The notes under the pieces are model-generated. The model saw only the letters and a list, made by a program, of their open reading frames with translations. It had not been told where the DNA came from and searched no databases. Below are positions 24,691 through 33,728 of a DNA stretch of 64,000 nucleotides, one piece after another. Made by a program: the position numbers and the translations under genes. Position 1 is the stretch's first letter. Each line of letters begins with the position of its first letter. Origin of the DNA: Streptomyces asoensis (GTDB taxonomy: Bacteria > Actinomycetota > Actinomycetes > Streptomycetales > Streptomycetaceae); assembly GCF_016860545.1 (NCBI RefSeq), contig NZ_BNEB01000002.1, forward strand, positions 496,001 through 560,000. Direction: 5' to 3'.

Positions 24691-25889
24691 GCATCCGTAC
24701 GAGCCGTACGACCCGCAGGGCCGGGCTGCTGTGCTGTCTCCTCGCCGCCACCGTCGCCCTCGTGCCGCCCTCCACCGCGTACGCCGACGGCATCCGCGCC
24801 AAGCAGTGGGCCCTGGAGGCCCTGCACACCCAGGACGCCTGGCGGTCCACCAAGGGCGCCGGCATCACCGTCGCCGTGCTGGACACGGGTGTCGAGGCCG
24901 ACCACCCCGACCTCGCGGGCAACGTGCTCGCCGGCAAGGACATGGTCGGCTTCGGCGCCGGGCCCGGCGACCGCGCGTGGGCCCGGCACGGCACCGCGAT
25001 GGCCGGCATCATCGCGGGTCACGGCCACGGCTACGGCAACGCGGACGGAGTGCTCGGCATCGCACCCGAGGCGAAGATCCTGCCGGTCCGGGTGATCCTG
25101 GAGGACGGCGACCCCCAGCGCACCAAGGCCCGCAACACCCGCGGCAACGCCCTCGCCGAAGGCATCCGCTGGGCGGCCGACCAGGGCGCCGACGTCATCA
25201 ACCTCTCCCTCGGCGACGACTCGGCCTCCGCCCACCCGGAACCCGCCGAGGACGAGGCCGTCCAGTACGCGCTGAAGAAGGGCTCGGTGGTCGTCGCCTC
25301 GGCGGGCAACGGCGGCGAGAAGGGCGACCACATCTCCTACCCGGCCGCCTACCCGGGCGTCATCGCCGCGACCGCGGTCGACCGCTACGGCACCCGCGCC
25401 TCCTTCTCCACCCGCCGCTGGTACGCGACGGTCAGCGCACCCGGCGTCGACGTCGTCATCGCCGACCCGGACCACAAGTACTACGAGGGCTGGGGGACGA
25501 GCGCGGCCTCCGCCTTCGTCTCGGGGGCCGTGGCGCTCGTCAAGGGCGCCCACCCGGGCCTGACACCGGCCCAGATCAAGCAGCTGCTCGAGGACACCGC
25601 CCGCAACGCCCCCACCGGCGGCCGCGACGACTCCCGCGGCTTCGGCTTCATCGACCCGGCCGCCGCGATCAAGGCCGCGGCGGATCTCGAACCCGAGGGC
25701 CTCCGGTCAGCGGCCTACGGCGAGCGCTACTTCGGCGCGGGGCCGGACAAGGCGAAGACGGACGACGACACGTCGAGCGGTGCGGGGCTGCTCGCGGGCG
25801 CCGCCGGGGGAGTCCTGCTGGCCGCGGCGGTCGTGCTGTGGCGGGGCCGCCGCGAGCGCACCGGGCACGAGCCCTACCAGACGCCCTGA
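24687..25889 (+). CDS. Type VII secretion-associated subtilisin (mycosin-like S8 serine protease)
   Basis: A 400-residue membrane-anchored protease. A signal peptide spans residues ~1-34. The triad is Asp66 (AVLDTGV), His101 (ARHGTAMAG) and Ser272 (GWGTSAASAF). After residue ~360 a C-terminal helix (AGAAGGVLLAAAVVLW) and an Arg-rich tail anchor it, as in MycP mycosins. MycP1-type proteases cleave secreted ESX substrates and stabilise the type VII system. No ecc or esx genes lie in this window, so this is an orphan copy. Start codon ATG overlaps the upstream gene stop. Confidence 0.9.
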   Translation: MSIRTSRTTRRAGLLCCLLAATVALVPPSTAYADGIRAKQWALEALHTQDAWRSTKGAGITVAVLDTGVEADHPDLAGNVLAGKDMVGFGAGPGDRAWARHGTAMAGIIAGHGHGYGNADGVLGIAPEAKILPVRVILEDGDPQRTKARNTRGNALAEGIRWAADQGADVINLSLGDDSASAHPEPAEDEAVQYALKKGSVVVASAGNGGEKGDHISYPAAYPGVIAATAVDRYGTRASFSTRRWYATVSAPGVDVVIADPDHKYYEGWGTSAASAFVSGAVALVKGAHPGLTPAQIKQLLEDTARNAPTGGRDDSRGFGFIDPAAAIKAAADLEPEGLRSAAYGERYFGAGPDKAKTDDDTSSGAGLLAGAAGGVLLAAAVVLWRGRRERTGHEPYQTP

Positions 25890-25890
25890 C

Positions 25891-25950
25891 CCGCTGGCCC
25901 GCCGACCGCTGGCCCGCCGACCGCCGACCCGCCGACCGCTGACCCGCCGG
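25891..25950. repeat. Four tandem 15-bp repeats (CCGCTGGCCCGCCGA type)
   Basis: Units at 25891, 25906, 25921 and 25936 are 15 bp each; the first two are identical and the others differ at 2-3 bases. The array fills the space between the convergent mycosin and serine hydrolase genes. Confidence 0.85.
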
Positions 25951-25971
25951 CCCGCCCGGCGGCCGCGACGG

Positions 25972-27009
25972 CTATCCGGCGGAGGCTTCCGAGGCGGCTG
26001 AGGCGGATACCGGCGCGGACGTGGACACAGTCGCGGGTGCGGACGTCGACGACGGTTCGCCGTCTCCCAGCAGCGCCGGGACCGCCGTCCGGGCCACCTG
26101 CTCCACCAGCGAGATGCCGGCCGCCTGCGTCGCGTTGCCGTTCGACAGCACGGCCACCAGGCAGTCGCGCCCGCCGGCGGTCACCCGGCCGATGCTGTTG
26201 ATGTCCCACAGCCCTGTCGTGCTGCGGGCCAGCCAGCCGTTCTTCAGCGCCCACGAAGACCCGTCGGCCGCCGCCGACACCCCCCAGCGCTGATCCGCGG
26301 CGATCTGCCCCATCAGGCCCCGGACGTACGCGCGCGACGCCTCGCTCAGCTCCGAGTCGTCCCCGAAGACCTGCCGCAGCAGGGTCAGCTGGTCGGCGGC
26401 CGTGGTCTGCGTCAGCCCCCACAGCATGCCGTCACCGCCCGTGGTGCCCGTCAGCCCCAGCCGCTCGTTCGCGGCGTCGAGCCCGCCGGCCTCGCCGATG
26501 ATCCGCCACAGCGCCGACGCGGAGTCGTTGTCGCTGTTCTCGATCATCGCCGTGGCGTACGTCTTCTCCGCCGCCGTGAGACGCCGGTCCGCGTCCTGCG
26601 CCTGGAGCAGCAGGGCCGCGAGGATGTCCACCTTGACGATGCTCGCCGTGTCGAAGGCGCCGTCGCCGTAGGTGGCCGCGGCGCCGGAGTCCAGGTCGAG
26701 CACGGCCACGGACACGGCCGCGCCGTCGGGCACCGTCACCGACTCCAGTGCGGACGCCAGCAGCGCGTCGTCGTCCCTCTCCGGTGCCGCCACCGAATCC
26801 ACCGTCGCCTCCCCGCTCCCCGCTCCGGACGCCGACGGCGTCACGGACGACGACGATACGGCCCCCGGGCCCGGCCCCGCCTGGGCCCGCACGTAGACGG
26901 TGCCGCCCGCGGTCGCGCCGAGGACGGCGACCGTGGTGAGCGCGGTGTACAGCAGGGGGCGGCGCCGGGAGGTGCGCGCGCGACCGCGGCGTGCTCTGGA
27001 GGACTCCAT
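25972..27009 (-). CDS. Class A beta-lactamase-like serine hydrolase, membrane-anchored or secreted
   Basis: A 345-residue protein. An Arg-rich N-terminus and a hydrophobic helix at ~17-44 act as signal or anchor. The penicillin-binding fold shows TASIVKVDIL (SxxK), ENSDNDSASAL (SDN) and SSWALKNGWL in place of the KTG box. The variant third box makes true beta-lactamase activity uncertain; a peptidoglycan-related hydrolase or an inactive relative is also possible. Low-complexity Ser/Ala/Thr segments flank the domain. ATG 27009 has only a weak ribosome site. Confidence 0.82.
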   Translation of the reverse strand: MESSRARRGRARTSRRRPLLYTALTTVAVLGATAGGTVYVRAQAGPGPGAVSSSSVTPSASGAGSGEATVDSVAAPERDDDALLASALESVTVPDGAAVSVAVLDLDSGAAATYGDGAFDTASIVKVDILAALLLQAQDADRRLTAAEKTYATAMIENSDNDSASALWRIIGEAGGLDAANERLGLTGTTGGDGMLWGLTQTTAADQLTLLRQVFGDDSELSEASRAYVRGLMGQIAADQRWGVSAAADGSSWALKNGWLARSTTGLWDINSIGRVTAGGRDCLVAVLSNGNATQAAGISLVEQVARTAVPALLGDGEPSSTSAPATVSTSAPVSASAASEASAG

Positions 27010-27147
27010 GACCGCCGATGGTCGGGGCCGCGACTGTGCACGCCGTGGGACGCGGATGAGAGACCCGTCAGGGATGTCTGAGAATCCCGTGAAAGCCCGG
27101 CACCGCCGCGTTCCGGGCCCCGCACGAGCGCGGCGGCCTCCCCCCGA

Positions 27148-27153
27148 TAGGGT
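27148..27153 (+). promoter_or_regulatory. -10 element TAGGGT for the SseB-like gene (leaderless candidate)
   Basis: TAGGGT ends 8 bases before GTG 27162, placing the predicted transcription start at or within 2 bases of the start codon. No Shine-Dalgarno sequence is present, which agrees with leaderless expression. Confidence 0.45.
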
Positions 27154-27161
27154 CGACGACC

Positions 27162-27893
27162 GTGGCGAACAAGAACATCCCCGACCCCGGCTTCTCCGAC
27201 GACGACGGCTCGGCCGACCCGAGGCTGAGCGCGGCGCTCTCCGCCTGGGCCGAGGACCGCACCGCCGTGGGCCCGGTCCTCGCCGCCCTCGAAGGAGCCC
27301 GGCTGCTCGTGCCGGTGGTCGCCGTGCTCGGCGAGGTCGAGGAGGACGAGAACGGGCTGCGCCGCGAGAAGACCAGCGACATGGCCGTCCCCACGCTGAA
27401 GGCCGGCGCCCGCACCGCGCTGCCCGCCTTCACCTCGACGGAGACCCTGGCCCGCTGGGACCCCGAGGCCCGTCCGGTCGCCGTCCCCCTGCACCAGGCG
27501 CTGCGCGCCGCCGCGCACGAGAAGGCGGACACGGTGGTCCTCGACCTGGCCGGACCGGTGACCTTCGAACTGAGCGGACCGGCCCTGCTGGCGCTCGCCG
27601 AGGGCCGTACGTCGGCCGACCCCCTCGCCGACCCGGCCGTGGTCGCGGCGGTACGGGCCGCGGTGGCCGCCGAACCGGCGGTGCTCATCGCGCACCTCGG
27701 GCCCGGGCAGGCCGACGGCACGCTCGCCCTCGTCCTCGACCCGGCCGCCGTCCCCGCCGAGGCCGTCCGGGCGGTGGCCGGGCGGCTGGCCGCCGACGAG
27801 ACGCTGAGGGCCCGCCTGGTGCGCGGTCTCGACCTGGCAGTCCTGCCGGCCGGGACGACGCCTCCGGGCGAGCCCCTGTACAGAAAGATCTGA
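27162..27893 (+). CDS. SseB-family protein
   Basis: A 243-residue protein of the SseB family. The N-terminal module contains LLVPVVAVLGEVEED and MAVPTLKAGARTALPAFTSTETLARW, and a C-terminal SseB-like module ends in GLDLAVLP. Family members are common in Actinobacteria but have no settled function. GTG 27162 was kept because the -10 box lies directly ahead and no downstream start preserves the conserved N-terminus. It is convergent with the DUF1844 gene. Confidence 0.8.
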   Translation: MANKNIPDPGFSDDDGSADPRLSAALSAWAEDRTAVGPVLAALEGARLLVPVVAVLGEVEEDENGLRREKTSDMAVPTLKAGARTALPAFTSTETLARWDPEARPVAVPLHQALRAAAHEKADTVVLDLAGPVTFELSGPALLALAEGRTSADPLADPAVVAAVRAAVAAEPAVLIAHLGPGQADGTLALVLDPAAVPAEAVRAVAGRLAADETLRARLVRGLDLAVLPAGTTPPGEPLYRKI

Positions 27894-27927
27894 GCACCCG
27901 GACCGATGCCGGACCGGTGCCGGCCGC

Positions 27928-27952
27928 GGCCCGGCCGGATCAGGGCCGGGCC
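27928..27952. terminator. Bidirectional hairpin terminator
   Basis: GGCCCGGCC (27928-27936) pairs perfectly with GGCCGGGCC (27944-27952) around a 7-base loop, between convergent genes. No T-tract follows, as is usual for streptomycete hairpins. Confidence 0.6.
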
Positions 27953-27964
27953 GGGGTGCCCGCG

Positions 27965-28342
27965 TCAGCCGTAGATCGGGCCCGTGTACTTCTCGCCCGG
28001 GCCCTGGCCCGGCTCGTCCGGGACGAGGGAGGCCTCGCGGAAGGCCAGCTGGAGCGACTTCAGGCCGTCGCGCAGCGGGGCCGCGTGGAAGGAGCTGATC
28101 TCGGTCGCGCTGCCGTCCAGCAGACCGGCGAGGGCGTGGATCAGCTTGCGGGCCTCGTCGAGGTCCTTGTACTTGTCGCCCTCCTCGGTGAGCCCCAGCT
28201 TCACGGCGGCTGCGCTCATCAGGTTGACGGCGACCGTCACGATCACCTCGACCGCGGGGACCTCCGCGATGTCGCGGGTCATCTCGTCGAAGTCGGGGTT
28301 GCCGGGCGTCCCGGCGGGGCCGGCGGGGGAGGTCTCACTCAT
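27965..28342 (-). CDS. DUF1844 family protein
   Basis: A 125-residue small acidic protein. The conserved DUF1844 region is DIAEVPAVEVIVTVAVNLMSAAAVKLGLTEEG and DLDEARKLIHALAGLL. In Actinobacteria it regularly sits next to infC, as here (divergent). Function unknown. ATG 28342 starts 8 bases after a TATCGT -10-like box (28350-28355) and has no ribosome site, so it may be leaderless. Confidence 0.85.
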   Translation of the reverse strand: MSETSPAGPAGTPGNPDFDEMTRDIAEVPAVEVIVTVAVNLMSAAAVKLGLTEEGDKYKDLDEARKLIHALAGLLDGSATEISSFHAAPLRDGLKSLQLAFREASLVPDEPGQGPGEKYTGPIYG

Positions 28343-28391
28343 GCCCCACACGATAGGCGCAGCTCGGCCGGGGCCTCCTACCGAGGCTCGA

Positions 28392-28421
28392 TTGGCCGTT
28401 CCTGGCGCGGACTGGTAATCT
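28392..28421 (+). promoter_or_regulatory. infC operon promoter
   Basis: TTGGCC (28392-28397) and TAATCT (28416-28421) are separated by 18 bp and fit the HrdB-type consensus. A start near 28428 would give an untranslated leader of about 310 nt before infC. Confidence 0.6.
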
Positions 28422-28429
28422 CGTGTAAC

Positions 28430-28739
28430 GACCGGTCGGACACGCGTGCCCCTCAGCAGGCGGTTCCGGCCCACAAGTGGAGGCTCCGAACTCCCACCCG
28501 ACCGCCCCCAGGGACGGCGGGTCACCCCGGTCAGGCGGCCACCATCGTTCCGTACGGACGATGGAGTCGCCCGGTAGTGCGCCCCGCGATCCTCGCGGCG
28601 GTGCTCCGGTAGTGCTTGGAGCCCCGCATGTGATCGTTCGGGGCATTTTTTGTGCTTCGGCGTGGTTGACGAGACTACCGAACACAGACGTTACGCGGCC
28701 GTCCGCCAGACCGCCGTGTGGTGCTACCAAGGAGGATCC
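28430..28739 (+). promoter_or_regulatory. Structured infC leader with intrinsic terminator-like attenuator
   Basis: The leader holds no convincing gene. A perfect hairpin CCGCGA-TCC-TCGCGG (28584-28598) lies between two copies of CCGGTAGTGC (28571-28580, 28606-28615). Downstream, GCCCCG (28621-28626) pairs with CGGGGC (28639-28644) and is followed by ATTTTTT (28645-28651), a textbook intrinsic terminator ahead of infC and rare in streptomycetes. Infc operons elsewhere use L20- or IF3-linked feedback; attenuation here is inferred. Confidence 0.6.
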
Positions 28740-29420
28740 ATCAGCACCGAGCCCCGCATCAACGACCGGATTCGCGTTCCCGAAGTGCGACTTGTCGGTC
28801 CCAGTGGCGAGCAGGTCGGCATCGTGCCGCTTGCCAAGGCCCTGGAGCTTGCGCAGGAGTACGACCTCGACCTGGTCGAGGTGGCGGCGAGCGCACGCCC
28901 GCCGGTCTGCAAGCTCATGGACTACGGGAAGTTCAAGTACGAGTCGGCCATGAAGGCCCGTGAGGCGCGCAAGAACCAGGCGCACACGGTCATCAAGGAA
29001 ATGAAGCTCCGGCCGAAGATCGACCCGCACGACTACGACACCAAAAAGGGTCACGTCGTCCGGTTCCTCAAGCAGGGCGACAAGGTCAAGATCACGATCA
29101 TGTTCCGTGGTCGCGAGCAGTCCCGGCCGGAGCTCGGCTACCGACTGCTTCAGCGTCTCGCGTCGGACGTCGAGGACCTCGGCTTCATCGAGTCGAACCC
29201 GAAGCAGGACGGCCGGAACATGATCATGGTTCTCGGCCCGCACAAGAAGAAGACCGAGGCCATGGCCGAGGCGCGCCAGGCGCAGGAGGCCCGCAAGGCC
29301 GAGGCGAAGGCCAACCCGGGTCGTTCGCAGAACGCCGCGGACGCCGACGCCGTGAACGCCGAGGGTGACGTGGCCGCGGCCGACGCCGAGGCCCCTGCCG
29401 AGGCTTCCGCCGAGGCGTGA
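28740..29420 (+). CDS. infC: Translation initiation factor IF-3
   Basis: A 226-residue IF-3, which binds the 30S subunit, prevents premature 50S joining and checks start codons. The N-domain starts [20 protein letters not shown], the linker is Lys-rich and the C-domain carries [20 protein letters not shown]. An Ala/Glu-rich tail of ~45 residues is actinobacterial. The start is placed at ATC 28740: AAGGAGG lies at 28729-28735, four bases ahead, and conserved sequence begins exactly there. Such rare starts let IF-3 limit its own synthesis. Automatic pipelines may instead choose GTG 28716, which would translate through the ribosome site. Confidence 0.93.
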   Translation: MSTEPRINDRIRVPEVRLVGPSGEQVGIVPLAKALELAQEYDLDLVEVAASARPPVCKLMDYGKFKYESAMKAREARKNQAHTVIKEMKLRPKIDPHDYDTKKGHVVRFLKQGDKVKITIMFRGREQSRPELGYRLLQRLASDVEDLGFIESNPKQDGRNMIMVLGPHKKKTEAMAEARQAQEARKAEAKANPGRSQNAADADAVNAEGDVAAADAEAPAEASAEA

Positions 29421-29527
29421 TCCACGGGGTGCGAGTCCCGCGGACATAACCGATACAAGCGACGTTCCACCGTGCCCGGTTTCACGACCGGGCACCGGAA
29501 CGCCACCGACGAGGAGAGAACGGCGCT

Positions 29528-29722
29528 ATGCCGAAGAACAAGTCGCACAGCGGTGCCAGCAAGCGCTTCAAGATCACCGGCTCCGGCAAGGTGCTCCGTG
29601 AGCGCGCCGGCAAGCGCCACCTGCTCGAGCACAAGTCGTCCCGCGTGACGCGCCGCCTCACCGGCAACGCCGAGATGGCCCCGGGCGACGCCGCGAAGAT
29701 CAAGAAGCTTCTCGGCAAGTGA
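29528..29722 (+). CDS. rpmI: 50S ribosomal protein L35 (bL35)
   Basis: A 64-residue basic ribosomal protein ([23 protein letters not shown] at the start and FGC-free Lys-rich tail KKLLGK), the usual bL35 length. GAGGAGAG lies 9 bases upstream. It is the second gene of infC-rpmI-rplT, separated from infC by 107 bp. A strong hairpin begins at its stop codon. Confidence 0.97.
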   Translation: MPKNKSHSGASKRFKITGSGKVLRERAGKRHLLEHKSSRVTRRLTGNAEMAPGDAAKIKKLLGK

Positions 29723-29752
29723 CGTCGGGCGCGTGTGACACGCGCCTGATGT
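29722..29752 (+). promoter_or_regulatory. 14-bp hairpin between rpmI and rplT
   Basis: GGCGCGTG (29728-29735) pairs with CACGCGCC (29739-29746) around TGA; six more pairs, two of them G-T, extend the stem from the rpmI stop codon to 29752. It has no T-tract. It could tune termination, RNA processing or L20 feedback. Confidence 0.6.
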
Positions 29753-29823
29753 CGGACCGGGACCCCATCTATTTCCGGGTCGTGTGAGTACCCCCCACGG
29801 CCCCGCTACAAGGAGTCAAACAA

Positions 29824-30207
29824 GTGGCACGCGTCAAGCGGGCAGTCAACGCCCACAAGAAGCGCCGGGCGATCCTCGAGGCGGCCTCCGGCTACCGCGG
29901 TCAGCGTTCGCGCCTGTACCGCAAGGCCAAGGAGCAGGTCACCCACTCGCTGGTCTACAACTACAACGACCGCAAGAAGCGCAAGGGCGACTTCCGCCGG
30001 CTGTGGATCCAGCGCATCAACGCCGCTGCCCGCGCCAACGGCATCACCTACAACCGCTTCATCCAGGGTCTGAACGCCGCGAACATCGAGGTGGACCGCA
30101 AGATCCTCGCCGAGCTCGCCGTGAACGACGCCACCGCCTTCGCCGCGCTGGTCGAGGTCGCGCAGAAGGCCCTCCCGGCGGACGTGAACGCGCCCAAGGC
30201 CGCGTGA
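29824..30207 (+). CDS. rplT: 50S ribosomal protein L20 (bL20)
   Basis: A 127-residue protein with an Arg/Lys-rich N-terminal extension that binds 23S rRNA ([20 protein letters not shown]) and a globular C-domain ([21 protein letters not shown]). It is needed early in 50S assembly and in other bacteria represses its own operon. GTG 29824 follows AAGGAG at 6 bases. Last gene of the infC operon, followed by a strong terminator. Confidence 0.97.
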   Translation: MARVKRAVNAHKKRRAILEAASGYRGQRSRLYRKAKEQVTHSLVYNYNDRKKRKGDFRRLWIQRINAAARANGITYNRFIQGLNAANIEVDRKILAELAVNDATAFAALVEVAQKALPADVNAPKAA

Positions 30208-30236
30208 CGCTGCGCCGGCCCAGGCCGACGTGACCG

Positions 30237-30269
30237 AAGGACCCGCAGGTTTCAGCCTGCGGGTCCTTT
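30237..30269 (+). terminator. Intrinsic terminator of the infC-rpmI-rplT operon
   Basis: A perfect 13-bp stem, AAGGACCCGCAGG (30237-30249) with CCTGCGGGTCCTT (30256-30268), has a 6-base loop and a short T-run. Confidence 0.9.
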
Positions 30270-30323
30270 GTCGCTGACGCACCCCGAGGCCGTCGTTCGA
30301 GTGACGGCCGTCCGTGGCCGGTC

Positions 30324-30344
30324 GCGCAGTTCCCCGCGCCCCTG
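30324..30344. repeat. Dispersed Streptomyces intergenic repeat, copy 1
   Basis: Core GCGCAGTTCCCCGCGCCCC plus TG, the same element as the copies at 36354-36630 and 54415-54509. It lies between the terminator and the methyltransferase ribosome site. Confidence 0.85.
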
Positions 30345-30374
30345 AAAAGCCCCTTACCGAAGGTGAACGAGTAC

Positions 30375-31235
<861 letters not shown>

Positions 31236-31288
31236 TAGGGTGACCAGCTCGGGGGCCCCTCAGCCGTCTGAGAGGTGGGGTACGGGGA

Positions 31289-32428
31289 ATGAGCGTCGGC
31301 ACGAGCGGTACACGGGATGCGCAGGCCGCACCCGACGGCTCCGCGCCCCCGCCGGCCGGTGATTTCACCGGCCTCGGCATCGACCCCGACGATCTGCCCG
31401 ACGGGCTCGTGGTCGCCGACGAGCAGGGGCTCGTCGTCTGCTTCAACGCCGCCGCCCGGCGCATCACCGCCGTCCGCGCGGAGGACGCCCTCGGCCGGCG
31501 GCTCGACAAGGCCCTGCCGCTGGAGGACCTCGAAGGCCGCCGCTGGTGGCAGCTCACCGATCCCTACGGCGGCCTCGCCATCCGGGTCGGCCAGCCCGAG
31601 CGCAACCTGCTGCTGCCCGGCGGGCGCGAGGTGCTCGTCTCCGTGCGGTACGTCCGCAGCGAACCCACCGGACCCGTCCGCCGGGTCGTCGTCTCGCTCC
31701 GCGACACCGAGGCCCGCCGCCGCACCGAACGCAGCCACGCCGAACTGATCGCCACGGTCGCCCACGAGCTGCGCTCCCCCCTCACCTCGGTCAAGGGCTT
31801 CACCGCCACCCTGCTCGCCAAGTGGTCGCGGTTCACCGACGACCAGAAGCGGCTGATGCTGGAGACGGTCGACGCCGACGCGGACCGCGTCACCCGCCTC
31901 ATCGCCGAGCTGCTCGACATCTCGCGCATCGACTCCGGGCGGCTGGAGGTGCGCCGCCAGCCCGTCGACATGGGCGCGGCCGTGGGACGCCACATCCAGG
32001 CGTACGTGGCCGCCGGACAGCCCGCCGACCGCTTCCTGCTGCGCCTCGAACAGCCGCTGCCCGCGCTGTGGGCCGACCCCGACAAGGTCGACCAGGTCCT
32101 CAGCAACCTGCTGGAAAATGCGGTGCGCCACGGCGAGGGAACCGTCACCATTGACGTCACGCCCGCCCCCTCTCCCCGCGAGGGGGAGGAGACCGGCACG
32201 TCGGTCACCGTCAGCGACGAGGGCGCAGGCATCCCGGAGGAGTCCATGAACCGCGTCTTCACCCGCTTCTGGCGGGGCAGCAAGCGTGGTGGTACCGGCC
32301 TCGGGCTGTACATCGTCAAAGGCATCGTGGAAGCCCACGGCGGCGTCATCACGGTCGGCCGCGCCCCGGGCGGCGGCGCCGAGTTCCGATTTACGTTGCC
32401 CGTGAGCGTTCCCGCGTATCTCGTCTGA
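31289..32428 (+). CDS. Soluble PAS-domain sensor histidine kinase (orphan)
   Basis: A 379-residue kinase without transmembrane segments. A PAS domain covers residues ~30-140 (LPDGLVVADEQGLVVCFNAAARRI), the HisKA box has His159 in VAHELRSPLTSVKGF, and the ATPase has N, G1 and G2 boxes in NLLENAVRHG, SDEGAGIP and RGGTGLGLYIVKGIVEAHGG. No response regulator gene is adjacent. Lying between an rRNA methyltransferase and pheST, it may sense a cytoplasmic signal; the signal and partner are unknown. Confidence 0.92.
   Translation: MSVGTSGTRDAQAAPDGSAPPPAGDFTGLGIDPDDLPDGLVVADEQGLVVCFNAAARRITAVRAEDALGRRLDKALPLEDLEGRRWWQLTDPYGGLAIRVGQPERNLLLPGGREVLVSVRYVRSEPTGPVRRVVVSLRDTEARRRTERSHAELIATVAHELRSPLTSVKGFTATLLAKWSRFTDDQKRLMLETVDADADRVTRLIAELLDISRIDSGRLEVRRQPVDMGAAVGRHIQAYVAAGQPADRFLLRLEQPLPALWADPDKVDQVLSNLLENAVRHGEGTVTIDVTPAPSPREGEETGTSVTVSDEGAGIPEESMNRVFTRFWRGSKRGGTGLGLYIVKGIVEAHGGVITVGRAPGGGAEFRFTLPVSVPAYLV

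Positions 32429-33727
<1,299 letters not shown>

Positions 33728-33728
<1 letters not shown>

Noticed and set aside
22524..25889. A very long plus-strand frame through the proline-rich gene and mycosin
   Set aside because: The upstream portion is out of frame with the proline-rich protein and is Arg/Pro noise; only the last 400 codons, the mycosin, are real.
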